Made by a program: the position numbers and the translations under genes. A stretch of DNA of 64,000 bases from assembly GCF_001277255.1 (NCBI RefSeq), contig NZ_CP012264.1, positions 744,001 to 808,000 on the forward strand, given 5' to 3'. The notes beneath the pieces are model-generated. The model did not search any database, was not told the origin of the DNA, and saw nothing but the letters and a program-made list of their open reading frames with translations. The DNA is from Cronobacter condimenti 1330 (GTDB taxonomy: Bacteria; Pseudomonadota; Gammaproteobacteria; Enterobacterales; Enterobacteriaceae). How positions within the stretch are numbered: position 1 is the first letter of the stretch; each line of letters starts with the position of its first letter. Positions 51,217 through 60,552 of the stretch are shown in pieces.

Positions 51217-52571
51217 TTCGCATATCTTTGAGCCAGCTTGCCGCCGTTTTGCAGGGCGAGCTGCACGGCGCCGACGCCGATGTCGAGGCCGTTACGACCG
51301 ATACCCGCACACTGACGCCGGGCTGTTTATTTGTCGCCCTGAAAGGCGAGCGTTTTGACGCGCACGATTTTGCCGCGCAAGCGCAGGCTGGCGGCGCAGG
51401 CGCGCTGCTGGTAAGCCGCAAGCTTGATATCGACCTGCCGCAACTGGTGGTGGCCGATACGCGTCTCGCCTTTGGCGAACTGGCTGCCTGGGTAAGACAG
51501 CAAGTACCGGCGCGTGTTGTGGCCTTGACCGGTTCTTCCGGAAAAACGTCGGTGAAAGAGATGACTGCCGCCATTCTTAGCGAATGCGGCAATACGCTTT
51601 ATACCGCAGGCAATCTTAATAACGATATCGGCGTGCCGATGACGCTGCTGCGTCTTACGCCGGAACATCAGTATGCAGTGATTGAACTTGGGGCAAACCA
51701 TCAGGGCGAAATCGCCTGGACGGTAAGCCTGACACGTCCGGAAGCCGCGCTGGTTAACAATCTGGCGGCGGCACATCTCGAAGGCTTCGGCTCGCTTGCG
51801 GGCGTTGCAAAAGCGAAAGGCGAAATTTTCACGGGGCTGCCGGAAAACGGCATCGCTATTCTCAATGCTGACAATAACGACTGGCTGAACTGGCAGAGCA
51901 TTATCGGCAACCGCAAGGTCTGGCGTTTTTCACCGAACCTTGAGAGCAGCGATTTCAGCGCCACTCATATACATATCACCAGCCACGGCACGGAGTTCAC
52001 GCTGCGTACTCCGACGGGTGACGTGGACGTTCTGTTGCCGCTGCCGGGCCGTCATAACATTGCCAATGCGCTGGCCGCGTCCGCGCTGGCATCGGCCGTC
52101 GGTGCGCCGCATGATGCGATTAAAGCAGGGCTTGCGAAGTTAAAAGCGGTCCCGGGACGCCTGTTCCCGGTAGCGCTTGCAGAAAACCAGCTGCTGCTGG
52201 ATGACAGCTATAACGCTAACGTCGGTTCAATGACCGCCGCAGTTCAGGTGCTGTCTGAAATGCCAGGTTATCGCGTGATGGTCGTCGGCGATATGGCGGA
52301 ACTTGGCGATGAAGCTGAAGCCTGTCATCAGCAGGTGGGCGAAGCGGCGAAAGCGGCGGGCATCGATAAAGTTCTGAGCGTGGGCACGCTTAGCGAAGGC
52401 ATCAGCCGCGCAAGCGGCGTGGGCGAACATTTCCAGAATAAACAGGCCGTGGTTGCACGCCTTAAAACGCTCATCAGTGAGCATTCCATCATTACCCTTT
52501 TAGTGAAAGGTTCACGTAGTGCTGCCATGGAAGAGGTGGTGCGCGCATTACAGGAGAACGGGACATGTTAG
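51213..52571 (+). CDS. murF: UDP-MurNAc-tripeptide:D-Ala-D-Ala ligase
   Basis: MurF adds D-Ala-D-Ala to complete the UDP-MurNAc-pentapeptide. The 452-residue Mur ligase has the phosphate loop LTGSSGKTSVKEM, ELGANHQGEI, and the C-terminal DDSYNANVGSM block typical of MurF. Its start overlaps murE (ATGA) and its end overlaps mraY by 7 bp. Confidence 0.98.
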   Translation: MIRISLSQLAAVLQGELHGADADVEAVTTDTRTLTPGCLFVALKGERFDAHDFAAQAQAGGAGALLVSRKLDIDLPQLVVADTRLAFGELAAWVRQQVPARVVALTGSSGKTSVKEMTAAILSECGNTLYTAGNLNNDIGVPMTLLRLTPEHQYAVIELGANHQGEIAWTVSLTRPEAALVNNLAAAHLEGFGSLAGVAKAKGEIFTGLPENGIAILNADNNDWLNWQSIIGNRKVWRFSPNLESSDFSATHIHITSHGTEFTLRTPTGDVDVLLPLPGRHNIANALAASALASAVGAPHDAIKAGLAKLKAVPGRLFPVALAENQLLLDDSYNANVGSMTAAVQVLSEMPGYRVMVVGDMAELGDEAEACHQQVGEAAKAAGIDKVLSVGTLSEGISRASGVGEHFQNKQAVVARLKTLISEHSIITLLVKGSRSAAMEEVVRALQENGTC

Positions 52572-53647
52572 TGTGGCTGGCCGAGTATCTGGTCAAATAT
52601 TATTCCGGCTTTAACGTCTTTTCTTATCTGACGTTTCGCGCCATCGTCAGCCTGCTGACCGCGCTGTTTATCTCTTTATGGATGGGCCCGCGCCTGATCG
52701 CGCATTTACAGAAACTCTCCTTCGGCCAGGTGGTACGTAACGATGGTCCGGAGTCGCATTTCAGCAAACGCGGCACGCCGACCATGGGCGGCATCATGAT
52801 CCTCACTTCTATCGTGGTGTCGGTATTGCTGTGGGCTTATCCGTCTAATCCGTATGTCTGGTGTGTGCTGTTTGTGCTGGTCGGTTACGGCGCGGTGGGC
52901 TTTGTCGACGATTACCGCAAGGTGGTTCGTAAAGACACGAAAGGCCTGATTGCCCGCTGGAAATACTTCTGGATGTCGGTTATCGCCCTGACGGTGGCGT
53001 TTGCGCTTTACATCACCGGGAAAGATACGCCTGCCACCGAACTGGTTGTGCCGTTCTTTAAAGATGTCATGCCGCAGCTCGGCATTTTCTACATTCTGCT
53101 CGCGTATTTCGTTATTGTCGGTACCGGCAACGCGGTGAACCTCACCGACGGGCTTGACGGTCTCGCCATCATGCCAACCGTGCTGGTGGCGGCCGGTTTC
53201 GCGCTGGTTGCCTGGGCGACCGGTAACGTTAAGTTTGCGGAGTATCTGCACATTCCATATCTGCGCCACGCAGGTGAGCTGGTGATTGTCTGTACTGCGA
53301 TTGTTGGCGCGGGTCTGGGCTTTTTGTGGTTCAACACTTACCCGGCGCAGGTCTTTATGGGTGATGTCGGCTCGCTGGCACTCGGCGGCGCGCTGGGTGT
53401 TATTGCCGTACTGCTGCGTCAGGAGTTCCTGCTGGTAATTATGGGCGGTGTTTTTGTCGTAGAGACGCTGTCGGTCATTCTGCAGGTCGGCTCCTTTAAG
53501 CTGCGCGGTCAGCGCATTTTCCGCATGGCACCGATTCATCATCATTATGAACTGAAGGGCTGGCCGGAGCCGCGCGTGATTGTGCGCTTCTGGGTGATTT
53601 CGCTGATGCTGGTGCTGATTGGCCTGGCTACGCTTAAGGTACGTTAA
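52565..53647 (+). CDS. mraY: Phospho-MurNAc-pentapeptide transferase
   Basis: MraY transfers phospho-MurNAc-pentapeptide to undecaprenyl phosphate, making lipid I in the inner membrane. The 360 residues match E. coli and span the membrane about ten times. Catalytic motifs are present: FVDDYRKVVRKDTKGL (the aspartate pair), NAVNLTDGLDGLA and the periplasm-proximal HHHYELKGWPEPRV histidine loop. Confidence 0.98.
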   Translation: MLVWLAEYLVKYYSGFNVFSYLTFRAIVSLLTALFISLWMGPRLIAHLQKLSFGQVVRNDGPESHFSKRGTPTMGGIMILTSIVVSVLLWAYPSNPYVWCVLFVLVGYGAVGFVDDYRKVVRKDTKGLIARWKYFWMSVIALTVAFALYITGKDTPATELVVPFFKDVMPQLGIFYILLAYFVIVGTGNAVNLTDGLDGLAIMPTVLVAAGFALVAWATGNVKFAEYLHIPYLRHAGELVIVCTAIVGAGLGFLWFNTYPAQVFMGDVGSLALGGALGVIAVLLRQEFLLVIMGGVFVVETLSVILQVGSFKLRGQRIFRMAPIHHHYELKGWPEPRVIVRFWVISLMLVLIGLATLKVR

Positions 53648-53649
53648 TC

Positions 53650-54966
53650 ATGGCAGATTATCAGGGTAAAAAAGTCGTCATCATTGGGCTTGGGTTAACC
53701 GGCCTTTCCTGCGTGGACTTTTTCCTGGGGCGCGGTGTGACGCCGCGCATCATGGATACCCGAATCTCCCCGCCGGGGCTGGATAAGCTGCCGGAAGAGG
53801 TGGAGCGCCACCTCGGCTCCCTGAATGACGCCTGGCTGATGAACGCCGATTTGATTGTCGCAAGCCCCGGTATTGCGCTCGCGCACCCGGCGCTGAGTGC
53901 AGCGGCGGAGGCGGGTGTTGAGATCGTCGGCGATATTGAGCTGTTTTGTCGCGAAGCGCAGGCGCCCATTATCGCGATTACTGGTTCGAACGGGAAAAGC
54001 ACCGTCACGACGCTGGTCGGCGAAATGGCGAAAGCGGCAGGCGTGAATGTTGGCGTTGGCGGCAATATTGGTCTGCCTGCGTTGATGTTGCTGGAAGAGG
54101 GGCGTGAACTCTATGTGCTTGAGCTATCAAGCTTCCAGCTCGAAACTACGTTTAGCCTTAAAGCTGCTGCGGCAACTATCCTTAACGTGACCGAAGATCA
54201 TATGGACCGGTATCCGCTCGGTCTGCAGCAGTATCGCGCGGCAAAATTACGGATTTATGAAAACGCGACGGTATGCGTGGTGAACGCTGATGATGCGCTG
54301 ACCATGCCGGTTCGCGGTGCCGATGCGCGCTGTGTCAGTTTTGGCATTGACGTCGGGGATTACCACCTCAACCGCCAGCAGGGCGAAACCTGGCTGCGCG
54401 TCCGCGGTGAAAAAGTCCTTAACGTGAAAGAGATGCAACTGGTCGGGCAGCATAACTATACCAATGCCCTCGCGGCGCTGGCGCTCGCTGATGCCGCTGG
54501 CCTGCCGCGTGCCAGCAGTCTTAAGGCGCTGACGACATTCGCAGGACTGGCGCACCGCTTCCAGCTGGCGTTTGAGCATAACGGGGTGCGCTGGATTAAC
54601 GATTCCAAAGCGACCAACGTCGGCAGCACCGAAGCGGCGCTGAATGGTCTGCATCTTGACGGTACGCTGCACCTGCTACTGGGCGGCAATGGTAAATCCG
54701 CTGACTTTTCGCCGCTCGCGCATTACCTCACGGGCGAACGCGTGCGGTTGTACTGCTTTGGCCGTGACGGCGACGCGCTGGCGGCGCTGCGCCCGGACGT
54801 CGCCGACCGTACCGACACGATGGAAGAGGCGATGAAACTTATCGCCGGGCGCGTGCAGCCAGGCGATATGGTGTTGCTTTCTCCCGCTTGCGCAAGCCTT
54901 GATCAGTTCAAAAACTTCGAACAGCGCGGCGACATCTTTACGCGTCTTGCGAAGGAGCTTGGCTGA
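53650..54966 (+). CDS. murD: UDP-MurNAc-L-Ala:D-glutamate ligase
   Basis: MurD adds D-glutamate to UDP-MurNAc-L-alanine in the cytoplasm. The 438-residue Mur ligase has the N-terminal Rossmann part (VVIIGLGLTGLSCVDFF), the ATP loop TGSNGKSTVTTLV, the conserved ELSSFQLE and NVTEDHMDRY, and a C-terminal SPACASLDQFKNFEQRGD. It begins 2 bp after mraY and shares one base with ftsW. Confidence 0.98.
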   Translation: MADYQGKKVVIIGLGLTGLSCVDFFLGRGVTPRIMDTRISPPGLDKLPEEVERHLGSLNDAWLMNADLIVASPGIALAHPALSAAAEAGVEIVGDIELFCREAQAPIIAITGSNGKSTVTTLVGEMAKAAGVNVGVGGNIGLPALMLLEEGRELYVLELSSFQLETTFSLKAAAATILNVTEDHMDRYPLGLQQYRAAKLRIYENATVCVVNADDALTMPVRGADARCVSFGIDVGDYHLNRQQGETWLRVRGEKVLNVKEMQLVGQHNYTNALAALALADAAGLPRASSLKALTTFAGLAHRFQLAFEHNGVRWINDSKATNVGSTEAALNGLHLDGTLHLLLGGNGKSADFSPLAHYLTGERVRLYCFGRDGDALAALRPDVADRTDTMEEAMKLIAGRVQPGDMVLLSPACASLDQFKNFEQRGDIFTRLAKELG

Positions 54967-56210
54967 TGCGTTTATCTCTCCCACGCCTTCGCCTGCCGCG
55001 CCTGCCCGGTATGGGTATTTTCGCCTGGCTGTTCGGGGCGCTCCGTGGCTGGGTGATGGGTTCGCGCGAGAAAGACACGACCAGTCTCGTCATGTACGAC
55101 CGCACACTGCTCTGGCTGACGCTTGGCCTGGCGGCGATAGGTTTCATTATGGTGACCTCGGCGTCAATGCCGGTAGGGCAGCGTCTGGCGAACGATCCGT
55201 TCCTGTTCGCCAAGCGTGACGGTATTTATATTCTGCTGGCGTTTGCTCTGGCGCTGATTACGCTGCGCCTGCCAATGGAGTTCTGGCAGCGGCACAGTGC
55301 CGCGATGCTGATTGCCTCAATCGTGATGCTGCTCATCGTGCTGGTGGTAGGGAGCTCGGTCAACGGGGCATCGCGCTGGATTGCGCTCGGGCCGCTGCGT
55401 ATTCAGCCTGCGGAATTCTCCAAGCTGTCGCTCTTTTGTTATCTGTCGAACTACCTGGTGCGTAAGGTTGATGAAGTGCGTAATAACCTCCGCGGCTTCT
55501 TAAAACCGATGGGCGTAATTCTGGTCATGGCCGTCCTGCTGCTGGCGCAGCCTGACCTCGGGACGGTGGTCGTGCTGTTCGTGACGACCCTTGCGATGCT
55601 GTTTCTCGCAGGCGCCAAGCTCTGGCAATTCATTGCCATCATCGGCATGGGTATCTCTGCCGTTGTGCTGCTGATCCTGGCGGAGCCATACCGTATCCGC
55701 CGCGTGACCTCATTCTGGAATCCCTGGGAAGATCCATTCGGCAGCGGCTACCAGCTCACTCAGTCGTTAATGGCGTTTGGCCGTGGCGAATTATGGGGGC
55801 AGGGGCTTGGGAATTCGGTGCAGAAGCTTGAGTATTTACCCGAAGCGCACACGGACTTCATCTTCTCCATTATTGGGGAAGAACTGGGATATATCGGTGT
55901 GGTACTGGCGCTTTTGATGGTATTCTTCGTGGCTTTTCGTGCCATGTCGATCGGGCGTCGCGCACTGGAAACCGACCAGCGTTTCGCGGGTTTTCTGGCC
56001 TGTTCTATCGGCATCTGGTTTAGCTTCCAGTCGCTGGTAAACGTCGGCGCGGCGGCGGGTATGCTGCCGACCAAAGGCCTGACGCTGCCACTTATCAGTT
56101 ACGGCGGTTCGAGCCTGCTGATTATGTCGACGGCGATTATGTTTCTGTTGCGCATAGATTATGAAACGCGTCTGGAGAAAGCCCAGGCGTTTACACGAGG
56201 TTCACGATGA
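54966..56210 (+). CDS. ftsW: Septal peptidoglycan glycosyltransferase FtsW
   Basis: FtsW is the SEDS-family polymerase that builds septal glycan strands with FtsI. The 414 residues (same as E. coli) form about ten membrane segments. Conserved spots include the lipid II-binding region around SVNGASRWIALG and QPAEFSKL, the large periplasmic loop with QLTQSLMAFGRGELWGQGLG, and LISYGGSSLLI near the end. It overlaps murG by 4 bp. Confidence 0.98.
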   Translation: MRLSLPRLRLPRLPGMGIFAWLFGALRGWVMGSREKDTTSLVMYDRTLLWLTLGLAAIGFIMVTSASMPVGQRLANDPFLFAKRDGIYILLAFALALITLRLPMEFWQRHSAAMLIASIVMLLIVLVVGSSVNGASRWIALGPLRIQPAEFSKLSLFCYLSNYLVRKVDEVRNNLRGFLKPMGVILVMAVLLLAQPDLGTVVVLFVTTLAMLFLAGAKLWQFIAIIGMGISAVVLLILAEPYRIRRVTSFWNPWEDPFGSGYQLTQSLMAFGRGELWGQGLGNSVQKLEYLPEAHTDFIFSIIGEELGYIGVVLALLMVFFVAFRAMSIGRRALETDQRFAGFLACSIGIWFSFQSLVNVGAAAGMLPTKGLTLPLISYGGSSLLIMSTAIMFLLRIDYETRLEKAQAFTRGSR

Positions 56211-57274
56211 GTGGTCAACCAAAGCGGCTGATGGTGATGGCAGGCGGAACGGGCGGACACGTCTTTCCAGGCCTTGCTGTAGCGCACCATCTAATGGCGC
56301 AGGGATGGCAGGTCCGCTGGCTGGGGACTGCCGATCGCATGGAGGCCGACCTGGTGCCGAAAAACGGCATTGAGATCGATTTTATTCGTATCTCTGGCCT
56401 GCGCGGCAAAGGTATTAAGGCGCAACTGTTAGCGCCGATGCGTATTTTTAACGCCTGGCGTCAGGCGCGAGCGATTATGAAGCGTTTCCAGCCGGACGTG
56501 GTGCTGGGCATGGGCGGTTATGTTTCGGGCCCCGGCGGGCTTGCGGCCTGGTCGCTTGGTATACCGGTCGTGCTGCACGAGCAAAATGGCATTGCGGGGC
56601 TGACCAACAAGTGGCTCGCGAAGATCGCGACCCGCGTGATGCAGGCATTTCCCGGCGCGTTCCCGAAAGCGGACGTAGTGGGCAACCCGGTACGTACCGA
56701 CGTGCTGGCGCTGGCGCTGCCGCAGGAGCGTCTCACGGGACGTGAAGGTCCTGTGCGCGTGCTGGTCGTTGGCGGCTCGCAAGGCGCGCGCGTGCTAAAC
56801 CAGACGATGCCACAGGTGGCGGCGCGTCTCGGCGATGCCGTGACTATCTGGCATCAGAGCGGTAAAGGCGCACAGGCGGACGTTCAACAGGCCTACGCCA
56901 GCGTCGGTCAGTCGCAGCATAAGGTGACCGAGTTTATCGACGATATGGCGGCAGCCTACGCGTGGGCGGATGTGGTCGTATGCCGCTCCGGCGCGCTAAC
57001 GGTGAGCGAAATCGCCGCGGCCGGTTTGCCGGCGCTCTTTGTGCCATTCCAGCATAAAGACAGACAGCAGTACTGGAACGCGCTGCCGCTTGAAAAAGCG
57101 GGGGCGGCGAAGATTCTGGAGCAGCCGCAGTTTACCGTCGAGGCGGTGAGCGAGACGCTGAAGGGATGGGATCGCGCCACGTTGCTCGACATGGCAGAGC
57201 GGGCCAGAGCGGCCGCCATTCCCGACGCGACCGAACGGGTCGCAAATGAAGTACGCGCGGTAGCCCGCGCGTGA
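56207..57274 (+). CDS. murG: UDP-GlcNAc:lipid I GlcNAc transferase
   Basis: MurG turns lipid I into lipid II on the cytoplasmic membrane face. The 355 residues match the family. The N-terminal glycine-rich loop MAGGTGGHVFPG and second loop GMGGYVSGPGG mark the lipid I site; the C-terminal GGSQGARVLNQ and CRSGALTVSEIAAAGLPALFVPF form the UDP-GlcNAc pocket. A 66-bp gap to murC follows, with no clear terminator in it. Confidence 0.98.
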   Translation: MSGQPKRLMVMAGGTGGHVFPGLAVAHHLMAQGWQVRWLGTADRMEADLVPKNGIEIDFIRISGLRGKGIKAQLLAPMRIFNAWRQARAIMKRFQPDVVLGMGGYVSGPGGLAAWSLGIPVVLHEQNGIAGLTNKWLAKIATRVMQAFPGAFPKADVVGNPVRTDVLALALPQERLTGREGPVRVLVVGGSQGARVLNQTMPQVAARLGDAVTIWHQSGKGAQADVQQAYASVGQSQHKVTEFIDDMAAAYAWADVVVCRSGALTVSEIAAAGLPALFVPFQHKDRQQYWNALPLEKAGAAKILEQPQFTVEAVSETLKGWDRATLLDMAERARAAAIPDATERVANEVRAVARA

Positions 57275-57340
57275 CGATTGCGGATAATTTTGTTCCGCGT
57301 GATTGATGATGTTATGGCGTTTGCCAAAGGCTTTTAAAGA

Positions 57341-58807
57341 ATGAATACACAACAACTGGCGAAACTGCGTTCTATCGTGCCCGAGATGCGTCGCGTCCGG
57401 CACATTCACTTCGTTGGCATTGGCGGCGCAGGCATGGGCGGCATCGCGGAAGTCCTGGCTAACGAAGGCTACCAGATCAGCGGCTCCGATCTGGCACCGA
57501 ACGCTGTCACGCAGCAGTTGACGGCGCTGGGCGCCACGATTTATTTCAACCACCGTCCGGAGAACGTGCTGGACGCGAGCGTAGTGGTGGTATCCAGCGC
57601 GATTTCTGCGGATAACCCGGAGATCGTCGCCGCGCACGAAGCGCGTATTCCGGTTATTCGCCGCGCCGAGATGCTGGCGGAACTGATGCGTTTTCGCCAC
57701 GGCATCGCGGTGGCAGGTACGCATGGCAAAACCACGACCACGGCCATGGTTTCAAGTATTTACGCTGAAGCAGGTCTGGATCCGACGTTCGTCAACGGCG
57801 GGCTGGTGAAAGCGGCAGGTACGCATGCACGCCTCGGCAACAGCCGTTATCTGATTGCCGAAGCAGACGAAAGCGATGCGTCGTTTTTGCATTTGCAGCC
57901 GATGGTCGCGATTGTGACGAACATCGAAGCCGACCATATGGACACGTATCACGGCGACTTTGAAAACCTGAAGCAGACGTTTATTAACTTCCTGCACAAC
58001 TTGCCATTCTATGGTCGCGCCGTTATGTGTGTGGACGATCCGGTCATTCGCGAGCTGCTGCCGCGTGTCGGCCGTCAAATTACCACTTATGGTTTCAGCG
58101 AAGATGCCGATGTACGTGTGGGAAATTATCGCCAGACTGGCGCGCAAGGGCATTTTACCCTCGTGCGGCAGGACAAACCTGAACTGCACGTGACCCTGAA
58201 CGCACCAGGCCGCCATAACGCGCTGAACGCAGCGGCGGCGGTAGCGGTCGCGACGGAAGAGGGCATTGACGACGAGGCGATTCTGCGCGCGCTGGAGAGC
58301 TTCCAGGGGACCGGGCGTCGCTTTGATTTCCTGGGAGAATTCCCGCTTGCTAATGTGAATGGCAAATCGGGTACGGCGATGCTGGTCGACGACTATGGGC
58401 ATCACCCGACCGAAGTAGATGCGACGGTACGCGCTGCACGTGCGGGCTGGCCTGAGAAAAACCTGGTGATGATTTTTCAGCCACACCGTTATACCCGCAC
58501 GCGCGATCTCTATGACGATTTCGCCAACGTGCTGTCGCAGGTTGATGTGCTGCTGATGCTGGACGTCTATCCGGCGGGCGAGGCGCCAATTCCGGGGGCA
58601 GACAGCCGTTCGCTGTGCCGTACCATTCGCGCGCGTGGAAAAGTCGACCCGATTCTGGTTTCCGATCCTGCGCAGGTCGCCGCCATGCTGGCACCCGTGT
58701 TGTCGGGCAATGATTTGATTCTGGTTCAGGGCGCGGGCAATATCGGTAAAATCGCGCGCCAGCTGGCGGAAGCGAAGCTGCAACCGGAGGAAAACGCGCA
58801 TGGCTGA
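57341..58807 (+). CDS. murC: UDP-MurNAc:L-alanine ligase
   Basis: MurC adds the first amino acid, L-alanine, to UDP-MurNAc. At 488 residues it is three shorter than E. coli MurC, within the family range. Motifs: HFVGIGGAGMGGIAEVL, AGTHGKTTTTAMV, EADESDASFLHL, and VDDYGHHPTEV. The stop lies 8 bp inside ddlB, so the two are coupled. Confidence 0.98.
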   Translation: MNTQQLAKLRSIVPEMRRVRHIHFVGIGGAGMGGIAEVLANEGYQISGSDLAPNAVTQQLTALGATIYFNHRPENVLDASVVVVSSAISADNPEIVAAHEARIPVIRRAEMLAELMRFRHGIAVAGTHGKTTTTAMVSSIYAEAGLDPTFVNGGLVKAAGTHARLGNSRYLIAEADESDASFLHLQPMVAIVTNIEADHMDTYHGDFENLKQTFINFLHNLPFYGRAVMCVDDPVIRELLPRVGRQITTYGFSEDADVRVGNYRQTGAQGHFTLVRQDKPELHVTLNAPGRHNALNAAAAVAVATEEGIDDEAILRALESFQGTGRRFDFLGEFPLANVNGKSGTAMLVDDYGHHPTEVDATVRAARAGWPEKNLVMIFQPHRYTRTRDLYDDFANVLSQVDVLLMLDVYPAGEAPIPGADSRSLCRTIRARGKVDPILVSDPAQVAAMLAPVLSGNDLILVQGAGNIGKIARQLAEAKLQPEENAHG

Positions 58808-59720
58808 GAAAATCGCCGTATTGCTGGGCGGCAGCTCGGCGGAGCGTGAGGTGTCGTTGCAGTCAGGTAGCGCCGTGCTCGCAGGTCTGAAGGATGCTGG
58901 CGTGGATGCATATGCGATTGATCCACGCGACATCTGCGTCACGACGCTGAAAGAAGAAGGATTCGATAAAGTCTTTATCGCGCTACACGGTCGCGGCGGT
59001 GAAGATGGCACACTGCAAGGGACGCTGGAGTATCTCGGGCTGCCCTACACCGGCAGCGGCGTAATGGCGTCGGCCATTACCATGGATAAACTGCGCACCA
59101 AACTGCTCTGGCAGGGCGCAGGATTGCCTGTCGCGCCGTGGGTAGCGCTGGAGCGTCGCGATATCGTTAACGGGCTGAGCGAAACGCAGAAAGCACGTAT
59201 CGCCGCGCTGGGCCTGCCGGTTATCGTAAAGCCGAGCCGTGAAGGCTCAAGCGTCGGTATGTCGAAGGTTGATAGCGCTGATGCGTTAACGCATGCGCTT
59301 GAACTGGCGTTCGAACATGACAGCGAAGTACTGGTCGAAAAATGGCTGAGTGGGCCGGAATTTACCGTCGCCATACTGGGCGAGGAGATTCTGCCCTCGA
59401 TACGGATTCAGCCCGCCGGCGTTTTTTATGATTACGAGGCGAAGTATCTCTCTGACGAGACACAATATTTCTGCCCGGCTGGCCTTGATGCCGACCGTGA
59501 ACAGGCATTGCAGGCACTGGTGATGAAAGCCTGGCGTGTGTTGGGTTGCCGTGGTTGGGGCCGTGTAGATGTGATGCAGGACAGCGATGGTGAGTTTTAT
59601 CTGCTGGAGGTAAATACGGCGCCGGGTATGACCAGCCATAGTCTTGTGCCGATGGCGGCGCGTCAGGCGGGCATGAGCTTCCCGCAGCTGGTCGTGCGTA
59701 TTCTGGAGCTGGCGGACTGA
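58800..59720 (+). CDS. ddlB: D-alanine:D-alanine ligase B
   Basis: DdlB makes the D-Ala-D-Ala used by MurF. The 306-residue ATP-grasp protein has LLGGSSAEREVSLQSG at the N-terminus, the GRGGEDGTLQGTLEYLGLPYTGSG substrate loop, VKPSREGSSVGMSKV, and LEVNTAPGMTSHSLVP with the metal-binding Asn and Glu. In E. coli it carries promoters for the downstream ftsQAZ genes; I did not resolve them here. Confidence 0.98.
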   Translation: MAEKIAVLLGGSSAEREVSLQSGSAVLAGLKDAGVDAYAIDPRDICVTTLKEEGFDKVFIALHGRGGEDGTLQGTLEYLGLPYTGSGVMASAITMDKLRTKLLWQGAGLPVAPWVALERRDIVNGLSETQKARIAALGLPVIVKPSREGSSVGMSKVDSADALTHALELAFEHDSEVLVEKWLSGPEFTVAILGEEILPSIRIQPAGVFYDYEAKYLSDETQYFCPAGLDADREQALQALVMKAWRVLGCRGWGRVDVMQDSDGEFYLLEVNTAPGMTSHSLVPMAARQAGMSFPQLVVRILELAD

Positions 59721-59721
59721 T

Positions 59722-60552
59722 ATGTCGCAGGCTGCGCTGAACACGAAAAATCGTCCTGAAGAAAATACGGTTTCGCGCCGTAATAATGGGACCCGTCTTG
59801 CAGGCATCGTCTTTCTGCTGGCGGTCGTGTTAACCGTACTCTTTGGCGGCTGGATGGTGCTGGGATGGATGGAAGACGCTCAGCGCCTGCCGCTTTCAAA
59901 GCTGGTGGTAACGGGCGAGCGCCATTACACCCGCAACGATGATATTCGTCAGTCTATCCTCGCGCTGGGCGCGCCCGGAACGTTTATGACGCAGGACGTG
60001 AATATCATCCAGAATCAGATTGAACGTTTGCCGTGGATCAAGCAGGCGAGCGTAAGAAAGCAATGGCCGGACGAATTGAAGATTCATCTGGTTGAATATG
60101 TGCCCATAGCACGTTGGAATGACCAGCACATGATAGATAACGACGGGACGGCCTTCAGCGTACCGTCAGATCGCGCCAATAAGCAGAGCTTACCGCTGCT
60201 TTACGGCCCGGAAGGCAGCGAAAACGAAGTGCTGCAAGGCTATCGCTCTATGGGGCAGGTGCTGGCGAAAGATAAATTTACACTGAAGGAAGCGGCAATG
60301 ACCGCGCGTCGCTCCTGGCAGGTGACGCTGAGCAATGATATTAAGCTCAATCTCGGCCGGGATGACACTATGAAACGCCTGGAACGCTTTGTGGAGCTGT
60401 ACCCGGTTCTGCAACAGCAAGCGCAAACTGATGGCAAGCGGATAAGCTATGTCGATTTGCGCTATGACTCCGGCGCGGCGGTCGGCTGGGAGCCGGCCCC
60501 CACTGAGGAAATTAATCAGCAACAGAATCAGGCACAGGCAGAGCAACAATGA
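59722..60552 (+). CDS. ftsQ: Cell division protein FtsQ
   Basis: FtsQ is the bitopic hub that brings FtsL and FtsB to the divisome. The 276 residues have a short cytoplasmic part, one membrane segment (about 27-48, GIVFLLAVVLTVLFGGWMVLGW), a POTRA domain (LSKLVVTGERHYTRNDDIRQ..), then the beta domain. The glutamine-rich end (NQQQNQAQAEQQ) is typical. It begins 1 bp after ddlB and overlaps ftsA by 4 bp. Confidence 0.98.
   Translation: MSQAALNTKNRPEENTVSRRNNGTRLAGIVFLLAVVLTVLFGGWMVLGWMEDAQRLPLSKLVVTGERHYTRNDDIRQSILALGAPGTFMTQDVNIIQNQIERLPWIKQASVRKQWPDELKIHLVEYVPIARWNDQHMIDNDGTAFSVPSDRANKQSLPLLYGPEGSENEVLQGYRSMGQVLAKDKFTLKEAAMTARRSWQVTLSNDIKLNLGRDDTMKRLERFVELYPVLQQQAQTDGKRISYVDLRYDSGAAVGWEPAPTEEINQQQNQAQAEQQ

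Noticed and set aside
57752..59011. 419-codon open frame on the minus strand
   Set aside because: Antisense to murC and ddlB; composition is that of a shadow frame.
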